64,000 nt of DNA from Candidatus Latescibacterota bacterium (GCA_022823465.1 JAJEHX010000023.1:17793-81792), one strand, 5' to 3'. Counted from the stretch's first letter, positions 34,701 through 43,407 are shown. Program-made: numbers and translations. The notes: generated by a model not told the origin, from the letters alone.

Positions 34701-36393
34701 GCTGTCCTTCACGTCCATCACGACGTCCCTCAGGTACTACAAGCTGGAGCGGTACAACGAGCCGGCCTATGACGGGACGCTGGTCCGGGACCGGAACTGG
34801 AAGGGGCTGCAGCCCTCCGTCTACGACTATCTCAAGAGCACCTTCCAGGATAAGGCCACGCTGATCCCCCGGGCCTGGTACATGTCCCAGGTTAAAGGCG
34901 AAAAGGGGTTCTTCTCCTTCTCGTCGCCCAGGTCGTCCCACGAAAGCTACGTGAACAGCATCCTGGGCCTGACCCCGGACGAGCCGAAGGCGACCCGCCT
35001 CGATGAATACCTCCTGGGCGGGAGATGGTTCGAGCCCGGCGAACGGAACGCCGCCATACTGCCCGACGACGTGGCCGCGGTGGTGGGCATCAGGCCGGAA
35101 GACGCCGGTTCCGCCTACATCGACATGTTCGGCATGAATCTGCAGGTCGTCGGCGTGATCGATTCCCGCAGGTTCAACCAGCTCAAGGACCTGGACGACG
35201 AGAAGCTGACGCCTGTCGACCTGGTCCAGGAAAAAGGCAAGATCGCGCAGCGTATCGGAGAGGACCCGCGGCTGCAGGCCGAATCGCCGCCGGAAGCCTT
35301 CATTCACCTCGAATCCAACAACGTGATGATCCTGCCGTTCGAGACGGTCATGGACCTCGACGGCAAGATGTACTCGGTCGCGATTACGGATTTCAGGGAC
35401 GAAAGCGGGCAGCCGAATCCCGATTTCGACCGGGATATCGAGGACTTTCTGTCGCGGGTCGCCATGACCATGTTCGTGGGCAAGGACGGCACCGTAAACG
35501 TCTACAGTTCCATCGGCTCCACCTCCATCGGGGGCATCGGCAACTTCCTCATTCCCATTCTCGTCGCCGCCATGATCGTCCTGAACACCATGATGGGCGC
35601 GGTACACGAGCGCTTCCGGGAGATCGGCGTCTACAGCTCGGTCGGATTGGCGCCGAGCCACATCGCGGCCCTTTTCCTCGCGGAGTCTTCGGTCTTCGCC
35701 ACGGTCGGCGCCGTGCTGGGATACCTGGGGGGGCAAACCATCACCCTCGTGCTGTCGAACTATGAGATCCTCGCCGGCCTGTCGCTGAACTATTCCTCCC
35801 TTTCGGCCGTCTGGTCGGTGGTCGTGGTGATGGCCACGGTCTTCCTGTCGACGGCCTATCCGGCGAAGAAGGCGGCGGACATGGCCGTGCCGGACGTGGG
35901 CCGGGAGTGGAAATTCCCCGAACCCGACGGGGACGACTGGAGTTTCGACTTCCCCTTCACCATCGGCAGCGTCGAGGTGCTGGGCATGTACGCCTATCTC
36001 ACGCGGGTCTTCGAATCCTACGAGGAGGGTTCCCTGGGCGCCTTTGTCACGGAAAACGTCCAGTTGAGCGCCCAGGAGACGCCGTCGGGCCATCCCATGT
36101 ACCATATCTCGATGATGACCTGGCTCGCGCCTTACGACCTGGGCATCAGCCAGCGCGTCTCCCTCAGCGCCGCGCCGGCCGAGAATGAAAGAGACCTGTA
36201 CGCCGTCTGGGTGGACATCCACCGCGAGAGCGGCGACGTCGCGTCCTGGCAGCGCATCAACCGGCGATTCCTGAGCGTGCTGCGCAAGCGCTTCCTGGTC
36301 TGGCGCACCCTGCCGCAGGACTTGAAGAACCAGTACGCCGTCGCCGGCCGGGAAACGACCAAAGAGGCGCAAGAAGCGGGCCAACCCGTATGA
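31765..36393 (+). CDS. Degenerate M28 peptidase domain fused to FtsX-like permease
   Basis: A 1542-residue envelope protein. A signal anchor (about residues 7-22) is followed by an M28-type aminopeptidase fold with PA-like insert (about 60-515). The zinc ligands expected of M28 are missing: the HxD motif reads SFYDAM, GAxDxxSG reads GAESATG, the Glu pair reads SAHFMGLEGA, and the late HTxxD reads VDTPHDRFE. This part is probably non-catalytic. An intermediate domain leads to three hydrophobic segments (about 840-925) and then an FtsX/MacB-type permease: a helix at about 965-990, an extracytoplasmic loop, IPILVAAMIVLNTMMGAVHE with REIGVYSSVG (about 1255-1290), two more helices, and a soluble tail. 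No ABC ATPase is adjacent. It overlaps the isomerase gene (ATGA). Confidence 0.8.
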   Translation: MWSKIKTGIGIAVAALMLSSVTIFHPRDITENILMKLISLPEPQEIQPFLGHDRSLEEALESVSAESIENTVRTLSSYPSRVVGYAGADSAYEYIRDQFDEIGLQDVRTETFPVTVPIDKGSKLTVLETGEEIPLHALWPNLVRTPTTPREGLSGPIVYGGKGEFGDFNGYDMQGSVVLMDFDSQDRFINARMLGASAIIFFDNGRVTRSEAELKFMGLPLNVPRYWVEKDHVPALLALAEPATNQVNVQARMDWEVVEGKNIFGWIPGLDEEMPNARDETRTKWKDYTIVIESFYDAMSVVPGVAPGAESATGVAALLEVARAVKQYSPKYSVVILATSAHFMGLEGAHNWLYRHGRASGYFMSKIPEEDKIDFDMFFGIDLSSHESRVGAFAFGTFDNGAWATNHYIKNIFAPYSRKFAGYIQEAFGAGADSARYVNAIVPPQRTWKDFMPVKLGLDSEAVTYFGKKGMSFVTPNGTRGLVDTPHDRFESVNVANVTEQARSLAVMLARATTDGELFEETKLKIQDTAHDMTGTVYEFDRDVNFFVPKKPIPGALVTYFKSLTNTGVRGILINKADSLGRFAFRPLKQQKGPIKLRSYALDEDGEIIYAPDLGQEGDKTFPLNAASGANENTTLQIVFRARALDVYEIIDSRYLTALDQLTVLGQNDAEPQWYGHSYIEKQSGTEGRTVPAAVVFAKPGQRLKLLMSTSLFGVKYLLTNAPDEFLKNPVEPGEVTLALLEEAQGQGYLVDEGLIVNPSYQGTRDMWVVDDVRLKQLARFGVENQRIEQLHEEARVALLEAEEHLANREYDAFISKSREAWGLEARGYPEVKSTADDTVKGVIFYFILLLPFSFFMERLVFGFPTINKRIFGFAVFFIAVFLVLQQVHPAFKLSTSPYVIFLAFVIFALGTTVLIIVLSKFNQEVQKIKRAQTGMHEADIGRLSATAVALSLGVSNLRKRKVRTALTAATITLLTFTVLSFTSITTSLRYYKLERYNEPAYDGTLVRDRNWKGLQPSVYDYLKSTFQDKATLIPRAWYMSQVKGEKGFFSFSSPRSSHESYVNSILGLTPDEPKATRLDEYLLGGRWFEPGERNAAILPDDVAAVVGIRPEDAGSAYIDMFGMNLQVVGVIDSRRFNQLKDLDDEKLTPVDLVQEKGKIAQRIGEDPRLQAESPPEAFIHLESNNVMILPFETVMDLDGKMYSVAITDFRDESGQPNPDFDRDIEDFLSRVAMTMFVGKDGTVNVYSSIGSTSIGGIGNFLIPILVAAMIVLNTMMGAVHERFREIGVYSSVGLAPSHIAALFLAESSVFATVGAVLGYLGGQTITLVLSNYEILAGLSLNYSSLSAVWSVVVVMATVFLSTAYPAKKAADMAVPDVGREWKFPEPDGDDWSFDFPFTIGSVEVLGMYAYLTRVFESYEEGSLGAFVTENVQLSAQETPSGHPMYHISMMTWLAPYDLGISQRVSLSAAPAENERDLYAVWVDIHRESGDVASWQRINRRFLSVLRKRFLVWRTLPQDLKNQYAVAGRETTKEAQEAGQPV

Positions 36394-37214
36394 AGTTCGC
36401 CTTCTGTAATGAAATGTTCCGGGACGTGCCCCTCCGGCAGGTCTTTCGCACCGCCGCGGAAATCGGTTACGACGGCGTGGAGATCGCCCCATTCACGGTG
36501 GCGCGTTCGGTGAACGAGGTCGGACCGGACGCAAGGAAGGCGATTCGCGACGAGGCCGCCGAATTCGGCCTGGAGATCACGGGACTGCACTGGGTCCTGC
36601 TCAGCCCGGAAGGCCTCTACCTCAATCACCCCGACGACGGCATCCGCTACTGCACCAGGCTGTATCTCTGCGACCTGGTGAAATTCTGCGGGGACCTGGG
36701 CGGCCGGGTCATCGTCCTCGGATCGCCGAAGCAGCGCAACGTGTTGCCGGACCAGACCTTCGAGGCGACCTGGGACCGGACCCGGACGGCCCTCGAGGAA
36801 TGTCTGCCCGCGGCCGAAGAAAACGGCGTAACGATCTGCCTCGAGCCCCTGGACAGCGCCCAGACCAATTTCATCAACACCCCGGCCGAGGCCGCGCGGA
36901 TGGTCCGGGAGATCGGTCATCCGAATCTCCGCATGATCATCGACGTGCGGGCGACCCTTTGCCAGGGCCTGGACGCCGCGGAGGCCGTTCGCGAACACAA
37001 GGACGACATGGCTTACATTCACTTCAATAACGCCAACGGCGATGGCCCGGGTTACGGCGACACCGATTTCGTGCCCATTCTGCGGGCGCTTCGGGAAACG
37101 GGTTACGAGGGGTACGGTTCGGTGGAAGTCTTCGACTATTCTTACGGCGCGGAGAACATAGCGCGAAAGAGCCTGGAAACGCTCCGGACGGCCTGGGCGG
37201 CCTGGGCGGCATAA
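36390..37214 (+). CDS. Sugar phosphate isomerase/epimerase family TIM-barrel protein
   Basis: A 274-residue AP-endonuclease-2-like barrel related to hydroxypyruvate isomerase and sugar epimerases. Markers: MKFAFCNEMFRDVPLRQVFR, AAEIGYDGVEIAPF, ENGVTICLEPLDSAQTNFIN (metal-ligand Glu), LRMIIDVRA, and MAYIHFNNANGDGPGYGDTDF with GYGSVEVFDY near the C-terminus. The substrate is unknown. The ATG overlaps the stop of the M28-like/FtsX gene, implying translational coupling, although no functional link is obvious. A repeated AWAAWAA ends the protein. Confidence 0.83.
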   Translation: MKFAFCNEMFRDVPLRQVFRTAAEIGYDGVEIAPFTVARSVNEVGPDARKAIRDEAAEFGLEITGLHWVLLSPEGLYLNHPDDGIRYCTRLYLCDLVKFCGDLGGRVIVLGSPKQRNVLPDQTFEATWDRTRTALEECLPAAEENGVTICLEPLDSAQTNFINTPAEAARMVREIGHPNLRMIIDVRATLCQGLDAAEAVREHKDDMAYIHFNNANGDGPGYGDTDFVPILRALRETGYEGYGSVEVFDYSYGAENIARKSLETLRTAWAAWAA

Positions 37215-37274
37215 GCCGGAGGCCAGCGTCCGGGAGCAGGCGGCACGAGCCGCGGAGCATGAGAGGGTGGCCGG

Positions 37275-37808
37275 GTGAATCAACAGGTCCTCGACAGAGA
37301 AGGCATCGCCAGGGCGGTATCTCGTATCGCCCACCAGATCCTGGAACGCAACAAGGGCGCGGCCGGCATCGTCATCGTCGGTATACAGAGGAGAGGGGAC
37401 TGGCTGGCGCGCCGGCTGGCCGATGCCTTGCGCGAAGCAGAGGACACGGCCGTTCCCGTGGGCGTGCTGGACATCAACCTCTACCGCGACGACCTCCAGG
37501 TCCGCGCGGACTACCCCGTCGTCCGAACCACCGACATACCCTTCGACATCGAGGGACGCACCGTCATCCTGGTCGACGACGTCCTGTACACGGGCCGTAC
37601 CATCCGGGCGGCGCTGGACGAACTGAAGGACTTCGGCCGGGCCAGGCGCATCGAACTCGCCGTCCTGATCAACCGGGAGGGGCGGGAACTGCCGATCCAG
37701 GCGGACTATATCGGGGAGGACATCGAAGTGGGCCCCGGCAGAACCGTGGTCGTGCACGTTCATGAACTCGACCGGAAAGATGACGTTTCCGTCGAGGAGG
37801 TGGTGTGA
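37275..37808 (+). CDS. pyrR: Bifunctional pyr operon regulator / uracil phosphoribosyltransferase
   Basis: In Gram-positive relatives PyrR binds pyr mRNA in response to UMP and also has uracil phosphoribosyltransferase activity. The 177-residue protein starts at GTG 37275 (MNQQVLDREGIARAVSRIAH), has GIVIVGIQRRGDWLARRLAD, DINLYRDDL, and the PRPP motif VILVDDVLYTGRTIRAAL. Its stop overlaps the pyrB start (TGATG). No anti-terminator structure was recognised in the 60 bp upstream, so whether it acts as an attenuator here is open. Confidence 0.94.
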   Translation: MNQQVLDREGIARAVSRIAHQILERNKGAAGIVIVGIQRRGDWLARRLADALREAEDTAVPVGVLDINLYRDDLQVRADYPVVRTTDIPFDIEGRTVILVDDVLYTGRTIRAALDELKDFGRARRIELAVLINREGRELPIQADYIGEDIEVGPGRTVVVHVHELDRKDDVSVEEVV

Positions 37809-38764
37809 TGGATGAAGCCCGCCTCCACGCGCTGCGCCACCGCCACCTTATCGGCCTCGAGGATTTCTCGCGCGAGGAAATCCGGCTGATCCTGGATACG
37901 GCGGACTCCTTCAAGGAAGTGATCCGGCGCCCCATCCGGAAGGTCCCCGCCTTAAGGGGGAAGAACGTCGTCAATCTCTTCTTCGAATCGAGCACCCGCA
38001 CGCGGCTGTCCTTCGAACTGGCCGAGAAGCAGCTCTCCGCCGATACCCTGAATTTCGCATCCACCGGCAGCAGCGTGTCCAAGGGAGAGACCCTCGGCGA
38101 CACGGCCCGGAACATCGAAGCCATGCAGGTGGACTGCGTGGTGGTGCGTCATTCGGCGGCGGGCGTCCCCTTCTTCCTTTCCCAGTGCCTGTCGAACGCC
38201 GTCGTCATCAACGCCGGCGACGGCGCCCACGAACATCCGACCCAGGGCCTGCTCGACCTGCTGACCATGCGGGACGCGCTGGGCGACCTGGAAGGGCTGA
38301 AGGTCGCGCTCATTGGCGACGTCGCCCACAGCCGGGTGGCGCGCTCCAACATATGGGGACTTCAGAAAATGGGCGCGAAGGTGGCCGTCTGCGGCCCGCC
38401 CACGCTGATCCCCGTCGACATCGAAGCAATGGGCGTTGAGGCTTGCCACCGGCTAGAGGACGCCCTCCGCGACGCCGACGTGGTCTACGCCCTGCGGATA
38501 CAGCTTGAAAGGCAACAGGAAGCCTTCTTCCCTTCCCAGCGCGAATACACGCGGCTCTTCGGCATCGACCCGGAACGCCTCGAACTCGCCCGTCCCGGCG
38601 CCATCGTCATGCATCCCGGTCCCATCAACCGCGGCGTGGAACTCGACTCCCGCGTGGCGGACAGCGGCCGGTCCGTCATTCTCGACCAGGTAACCAACGG
38701 GGTCGCCGTCCGTATGGCGGTCCTCTATCTCCTCAACGGCGGGGGTGAGCGCGATGCGGCCTGA
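37808..38764 (+). CDS. pyrB: Aspartate carbamoyltransferase catalytic subunit
   Basis: Condenses carbamoyl phosphate with aspartate, the committed step of pyrimidine synthesis. The 318-residue protein shows LFFESSTRTRLSFELAEKQL (carbamoyl-phosphate site), STGSSVSKGETLGDTARNIE, DGAHEHPTQGLLDLLTM, and HPGPINRGVELDSRVADS. ATG 37808 overlaps the pyrR stop by one base; a GTG at 37805 is an alternative. No pyrI regulatory subunit is present. Part of pyrR-pyrB-pyrC. Confidence 0.96.
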   Translation: MDEARLHALRHRHLIGLEDFSREEIRLILDTADSFKEVIRRPIRKVPALRGKNVVNLFFESSTRTRLSFELAEKQLSADTLNFASTGSSVSKGETLGDTARNIEAMQVDCVVVRHSAAGVPFFLSQCLSNAVVINAGDGAHEHPTQGLLDLLTMRDALGDLEGLKVALIGDVAHSRVARSNIWGLQKMGAKVAVCGPPTLIPVDIEAMGVEACHRLEDALRDADVVYALRIQLERQQEAFFPSQREYTRLFGIDPERLELARPGAIVMHPGPINRGVELDSRVADSGRSVILDQVTNGVAVRMAVLYLLNGGGERDAA

Positions 38765-40094
38765 CGGACGGGTTACAGGCGGACGGGTCACGTCGGGCGA
38801 CGCGGAACTGTCGGTGGTCCGCAACGGACATATCGTCGATCCCGCTTCCGGCCGCGACGAGATCGGCGACCTCTGGTTTCGCGACGGCCGGATCATCGAT
38901 CGTCCCTCGGACGACGAGGCGAAAGGGGCCTCCGTCGTCGATGCGGCCGGGCGTCTCGTTCTGCCGGGCCTGGTCGATATGCACACCCACCTCTGCGAAC
39001 CGGGCTACGAGTACCGGGAGACCCTGGAAAGCGGGGCGGCGGCGGCGGCGGCCGGCGGCGTCACCGGCGTGGCGTGCATGCCGGATACCGAACCCGACCT
39101 GGACGATGCCCCCGCGGTGAGATTCGTCCGGGAACGGGCGGCGGGCGTCCCGGTGCATGTCTACCCCATCGCCGCGGTCACCGCCGGCCGTGCGGGCGAG
39201 CGCCTGACGGAGATTGGCGAGCTTGCCGACGCCGGCGCCGTCGCGCTTTCCGACGCCGAACGAACCGTCCGGAATCCTGCCATTCTGCGCCGGGCCCTCG
39301 AATACGCCAGGATGTTCGATCTGCCCATCATCGCGCACTGCGAAGATCCGTCGCTCTCCGCCGGCGGCCTCATGCACGAGGGGAGCCACGCTACCCGGCT
39401 GGGTCTCAAGGGCATCCCGTCCATCGCCGAGGAAACCATCGCCGCGCGGGACATCATGCTCGCGGAATGGACGGGGGGACGGCTGCACCTGACCCACGTG
39501 AGCACGGCCGTGACCGTGGGACTCGTCCGGTCCGCGAAGCAGCGGGGCGTCCGGGTGACTGCCGATGTCAGCCCCCCACACCTGGTGCTGACCGATGAAG
39601 CGCTCTCCTCGTACGACACCCATCTGAAAGTCAATCCGCCCCTGCGAACCCGGGCGGACGTGGAGGCGCTTCGGGAGGGCCTCGCGGACGGAACCATCGA
39701 CGCGGTCGCTTCGGATCACACGCCGCGGTCCGTGGACGAGAAGAACACGGAGTTTCAGGAAGCGCTCCCCGGCGCCGCCGGACTCGAGACCATGCTGTCC
39801 GTCGTGTATACCGAGTTGATTGCGCCGGGCCTGCTGACCTGGAACGATGCCGTGCGGCGCATGTCGACGGCTCCCAGCGGAATACTGGGCACGGAAGGCG
39901 GCAGCCTGGCGTCCGGCAGTCCGGCCGACTTCATCCTCTTCCACCCGGACGGAACCTGGACCGTGGATCCCGCGTCCTTCAGGTCAAGGTCCGGCAATAC
40001 GCCCTTCGCCGGTCGCGTGTTAAAAGGCGGCGTAACCATGACCGTCGTCGCCGGCCGGGTAGTTTATCGGTGCGACGACCCCGAATCATCTTGA
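38754..40094 (+). CDS. pyrC: Dihydroorotase, class I
   Basis: Cyclises carbamoyl-aspartate to dihydroorotate. The 446-residue amidohydrolase has the zinc site GLVDMHTHLCEPGYEYRETL, GVACMPDTEPDLDD, PIIAHCEDPSLSAGG, HLTHVST, DVSPPHLVLTDEAL and DAVASDHTPRSVDEK. It overlaps the pyrB 3' end; ATG 38754 is used, with GTG 38745 three codons earlier as an alternative. The length and motif order fit the class I enzymes that pair with PyrB. Confidence 0.94.
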   Translation: MRPDGRVTGGRVTSGDAELSVVRNGHIVDPASGRDEIGDLWFRDGRIIDRPSDDEAKGASVVDAAGRLVLPGLVDMHTHLCEPGYEYRETLESGAAAAAAGGVTGVACMPDTEPDLDDAPAVRFVRERAAGVPVHVYPIAAVTAGRAGERLTEIGELADAGAVALSDAERTVRNPAILRRALEYARMFDLPIIAHCEDPSLSAGGLMHEGSHATRLGLKGIPSIAEETIAARDIMLAEWTGGRLHLTHVSTAVTVGLVRSAKQRGVRVTADVSPPHLVLTDEALSSYDTHLKVNPPLRTRADVEALREGLADGTIDAVASDHTPRSVDEKNTEFQEALPGAAGLETMLSVVYTELIAPGLLTWNDAVRRMSTAPSGILGTEGGSLASGSPADFILFHPDGTWTVDPASFRSRSGNTPFAGRVLKGGVTMTVVAGRVVYRCDDPESS

Positions 40095-40120
40095 CTGAAC
40101 GTGCCATATGAGTGTATTTT
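40091..40120 (+). promoter_or_regulatory. Possible promoter of the TPR protein gene
   Basis: TTGACT (40091-40096) and TATTTT (40115-40120) with an 18-bp spacer, overlapping the pyrC stop codon and about 105 bp before ATG 40225. Confidence 0.4.
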
Positions 40121-40224
40121 CAGGAAACTGTTTGTTCTGAATAAACCGGCATAGTCATCGAAACGCATCCCCGTGACAGGCCTCGGCGATGTGCCGTCGA
40201 CGCGTCTGTCGAAAGGAGTCCGTA

Positions 40225-41424
40225 ATGTTTTTCAGAAAGGTTTCCATCTGCGTGCTATTCGCCCTCGGCTTCGCCGTGCTGGCTCCCATCGCGGCGGACG
40301 CGCAGAAAATCGAGCTTCGTTCCGCGAAGATCTACATCCGTGAAACGCCGCCCCAGTGGGATAAGGCCCTGGCCCTGCTCGAGACCGCCCTTGAAAAGGA
40401 CCCGGGCAACAACGACGCCCACTATCTCCTCGGGCTCATTCATTACTACCAGGGCAACTTCGACGCGATGTTCGAGAACTGGGAAGCGGTAACCCTCGAC
40501 GACCTGGACAGGAAAGACAAGAACCAGTACAAAGATACCCTGAGCTCCATGATCCGTACGAACTACCAGGTGGGTCAGCAAAGCTACGAAAAAGGGGAAT
40601 ACGCGGAAGCCGCCGATTTCTACAGCCGTTCGGTGAATGCGACCTCGATGCTGCAGGACGCGTTGCGTTCCACGGGCAACAAGAACGATGCCAAAACTGC
40701 CGACGAACTGGAACCCGCCAAGCAGCAGGGTTACCTCTACTGGGGTTACGCCCACCTGGGCGCCGAGGATTACGACAACGCCAGATCGGCCCTGGAGAAG
40801 CTTCTTGAAATCGATCCCGACAAGTTCGAAGCCTGGGACGGCCTGATCAACGTGTACTACACCAGTGAAGCCTGGGACAAGCTAATCACGGCCTGTAACA
40901 AGGTTATCGAGATGTCGGAAGAGATCGATCTCAACACCTACCTCATTCTGCGTAACGCTTATTTCGGCGTGGCCGACACGGCCAGCGCAGTCTCAACGTA
41001 CGAAAGGGCATTGGAAGCGTTTCCGGAAGAGAAGTCGCTGTACCGGGACGTCAGCTCCATCCATAGCGCCAAGAAAAACTACGATAAGGCGATCGAGACG
41101 CTCGAAAAGGGGCACTCCGCCCTGCCCGAGGATGTCGAACTGCTGAGATACCTGGGGACCAATTACTACAACAAGGGGTTGTCCGACAAGGAAGCCGGGG
41201 ATGTCGAAGCCGCATCGACGGCATTTCACGGCGCCCTGGACAGCATGAACAGGCTGTTGGCGCTGCAACCGAACAACATAGATGGGCACGACATACTCAG
41301 TGACGCCTATTTCGGACTTTCCAGCGTCGAAACGGACGAGGCCAAAAAGCAGGAGTTCGCCGCCAAGGGAGAAGAACACCGGAAAAAGAGGCTGGACCTG
41401 ATCACTTCCGGTGAGGGAATGTAA
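40225..41424 (+). CDS. Secreted tetratricopeptide-repeat protein
   Basis: A 399-residue exported protein. Residues 1-26 are a signal peptide (MFFRKVSICVLFALGFAVLA, then ADA-Q). The mature part is almost entirely TPR helices: examples are WDKALALLETALEKDPGNND, YWGYAHLGAEDYDNARSALE, KNYDKAIETLEKGHSALPED and LLALQPNNIDGHDILSDAYF. GAAAGGAG precedes the ATG. TPR arrays act as protein scaffolds; the partner here is unknown. It is monocistronic, closed by the strong terminator at 41474. Confidence 0.85.
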   Translation: MFFRKVSICVLFALGFAVLAPIAADAQKIELRSAKIYIRETPPQWDKALALLETALEKDPGNNDAHYLLGLIHYYQGNFDAMFENWEAVTLDDLDRKDKNQYKDTLSSMIRTNYQVGQQSYEKGEYAEAADFYSRSVNATSMLQDALRSTGNKNDAKTADELEPAKQQGYLYWGYAHLGAEDYDNARSALEKLLEIDPDKFEAWDGLINVYYTSEAWDKLITACNKVIEMSEEIDLNTYLILRNAYFGVADTASAVSTYERALEAFPEEKSLYRDVSSIHSAKKNYDKAIETLEKGHSALPEDVELLRYLGTNYYNKGLSDKEAGDVEAASTAFHGALDSMNRLLALQPNNIDGHDILSDAYFGLSSVETDEAKKQEFAAKGEEHRKKRLDLITSGEGM

Positions 41425-41473
41425 TTCCCGGGTTGGTCGCCGGGGCGATAAAGCAGGTTGAACACTGGGTTTT

Positions 41474-41510
41474 AAGAGGATTCCGTGGGTTCTCCGGAAT
41501 CCTCTTTTGT
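41474..41510 (+). terminator. Rho-independent terminator
   Basis: AAGAGGATTCCG (41474-41485) and CGGAATCCTCTT (41495-41506) make a perfect 12-bp stem with a 9-base loop, followed by TTGT. It closes the TPR gene 50 bp after its stop. Confidence 0.88.
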
Positions 41511-41524
41511 ATTGTCCAAACTGA

Positions 41525-41553
41525 TTGACACCCCGGTAGCGGCTTTCTATACT
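41525..41553 (+). promoter_or_regulatory. Near-consensus sigma-70 promoter
   Basis: TTGACA (41525-41530), a 17-bp spacer, and TATACT (41548-41553): a perfect -35 and one mismatch in the -10. It follows the terminator by 14 bp and precedes the SPOR lipoprotein start by 48 bp. Confidence 0.75.
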
Positions 41554-41601
41554 ACCGTTGCCCTTTGCCCATTTCCTTCGTCTCGAGTATGGAGGTCTAT
41601 C

Positions 41602-42171
41602 ATGCGGTCCAATTCGTTGGCTTTAAAGCAATGCCGGATCGTAACGCTGATGCTCTGCCTGGGATTCGGCTTGCACGTCGCGGGTTGCGGTCCTTTTTCA
41701 CTGGGGAGAAGCGTACCGGTTCCGCCGGATACGACGGCGGATGCTCCGGAGGCTACGGAGGCCCCGGAGGTCCCAGAGGCTTCGGATGCCCTGGAGGCTC
41801 CGACCAAAGCGGTGGAAAACGACGAAAACACGCCGCAGCCGGACCGCGACCGAACTGCGACCGAACCGGCTTCCGTATCGCCAACAGCCGCCCCGGTCCC
41901 GGATACCCTTTGGGGGTACAGGGTCCAGCTCTATTGGTTTACATCCCGGGACGCGGCTGAAGCAGCGGTAGAGCGGGTGGAACGGTTTCTGGCGGACTCG
42001 TCGCTGGCGGACTCTTCGCACGGTATATACCTGAACGAAGAAGCTGGGGGCTTCAGAGTCCGGGTGGGCGATTTCACGGACAAGGCCGATGCCGACCGCT
42101 TTCGCGACCGGATGAGAAGGGAAGGCTATGCCGATGCCTGGACGGCCAGGACCCGGATTCAGGCACCCTGA
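41602..42171 (+). CDS. Lipoprotein with C-terminal SPOR-like domain
   Basis: A 189-residue protein with a signal sequence ending in the lipobox VAGC (Cys at about residue 29), so it is probably lipidated and membrane-anchored. A Pro/Glu/Ala/Thr-rich linker (about residues 35-100) leads to a C-terminal module starting LWGYRVQLYWFTSRDAAEAA and including FRVRVGDFTDKADADRFRDR, typical of SPOR domains that bind denuded peptidoglycan glycans. GGAGG precedes ATG 41602. A role in division or cell-wall remodelling is inferred from the domain only. Confidence 0.8.
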   Translation: MRSNSLALKQCRIVTLMLCLGFGLHVAGCGPFSLGRSVPVPPDTTADAPEATEAPEVPEASDALEAPTKAVENDENTPQPDRDRTATEPASVSPTAAPVPDTLWGYRVQLYWFTSRDAAEAAVERVERFLADSSLADSSHGIYLNEEAGGFRVRVGDFTDKADADRFRDRMRREGYADAWTARTRIQAP

Positions 42172-42216
42172 CGGGCAAGTCCGATCAGGGTGCTCCACCG
42201 AAGGGAATTCCTCCAA

Positions 42217-43407
42217 ATGACGGCACGTAACGGTTCGTTCGCCCCTCTGGACCCCGGCCGGCGCATTCTGATGGGGCCAGGTCCGAGCGATATGCATCCC
42301 AGGGTCTACCAGGCCATGGGCGCACCGCTTACAGGGCACCTGGACCCCTATTTCATCGGGGTCATGGACGATACCAAGGCCCTGCTCCGGTACGTGTTCC
42401 AGACTGAAAACGATCTGACTATTCCCATCTCGGCCACCGGCTCCGCGGGCATGGAGACCTGTATCTGCAATCTCGTCGAACCCGGAGACGAAGTGCTCAT
42501 CTGCGTGGGCGGCGTATTCGGGGACCGCATGGCCCAGATGGTCGAACGGCACGGCGGCAGGCTGATTCGCCTGGAGGGCGACCCGGGCCGTCCGTTTACA
42601 CCGGGGCAGGTCCGGGAAGCGCTGGCAGGTTGCCGCCCCAAACTCGTGGGTCTGGTACACGCGGAAACGTCCACGGGCGTGCTGCAGCCCCTCGAGGAAA
42701 TCATCCGGATCGTCCATGAACACGACGCCCTCGTCCTGGTCGACACCGTGGCCTCCCTGGGTGGAACGCCCGTCAAGGTCGATGAATGGGGCATCGACGT
42801 CTGCTATACCGGCAGCCAGAAATGCCTGAGCGCGCCTCCGGGCCTGGCGCCCGTCACGCTGAACGAACGGGCGCTCGCTGCGGTTTCCGCGCGTAAGACG
42901 CCGGTTGACTGCTGGTACCTGGATCTTTCCCTGATCAATGCGTACTGGGACGGCGACCGGGTCTATCATCATACCGCGCCTGTGAGCTTGATCTACGCGT
43001 TGAGGGAAGCGCTTGTCCTCATTCACGAGGAGGGACTGGCGAAGGGCCATGCGCGGCATGTCCTGAACTACGAGGCGTTCAAGGCCGGCATCGACGCCAT
43101 GGGGCTCGGGTTCTTCGTGGATGAACCCCACCGCGCCCCGACAATCAACCCTGTCCTCTCTCCGGAAGGGGTCGACGAAGCCAGCGTGCGCCGACGCCTC
43201 CTCGAAGACTACGGCATCGAATTCGGCGGCGGTCTCGGCGCATTGAAAGGCAAGGCCTGGCGCGTGGGCCTCATGGGTCAGTCCTCGCAGAAGGATCACG
43301 TCATGTTATGCCTGGGCACCCTCGAAGACGCGCTGCGAGCGGAAGGACACGAAGTCGCGGAAAGCGGTGTGGCCGCGGCAAGTGCCGTGTACGCCGGTTC
43401 GTCTTAG
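42217..43407 (+). CDS. Class V aminotransferase (alanine/serine--glyoxylate aminotransferase-like)
   Basis: A PLP enzyme of 396 residues, predicted to transfer an amino group from a small amino acid or ureidoglycine to glyoxylate or pyruvate. Key features: RRILMGPGPSDMHPRVYQAM, SATGSAGMETCICNLVEPGD, VLVDTVASLGGTPVKVDEW (cofactor Asp), and the PLP Lys in YTGSQKCLSAPPGLA. ATG 42217 is used; a GTG at 42190 in frame is less likely. It is followed by cupin and creatininase-family genes on the same strand, suggesting a nitrogen-compound pathway. PucG-type ureidoglycine aminotransferase is one possibility. Confidence 0.87.
   Translation: MTARNGSFAPLDPGRRILMGPGPSDMHPRVYQAMGAPLTGHLDPYFIGVMDDTKALLRYVFQTENDLTIPISATGSAGMETCICNLVEPGDEVLICVGGVFGDRMAQMVERHGGRLIRLEGDPGRPFTPGQVREALAGCRPKLVGLVHAETSTGVLQPLEEIIRIVHEHDALVLVDTVASLGGTPVKVDEWGIDVCYTGSQKCLSAPPGLAPVTLNERALAAVSARKTPVDCWYLDLSLINAYWDGDRVYHHTAPVSLIYALREALVLIHEEGLAKGHARHVLNYEAFKAGIDAMGLGFFVDEPHRAPTINPVLSPEGVDEASVRRRLLEDYGIEFGGGLGALKGKAWRVGLMGQSSQKDHVMLCLGTLEDALRAEGHEVAESGVAAASAVYAGSS

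Noticed and set aside
31453..36492. A 1679-codon open frame on the minus strand opposite the M28-like/FtsX gene
   Set aside because: It is the antisense of a well-supported coding sequence in high-GC DNA, lacks recognisable domains and is rich in Arg, Gly, His and Val runs typical of such shadows.
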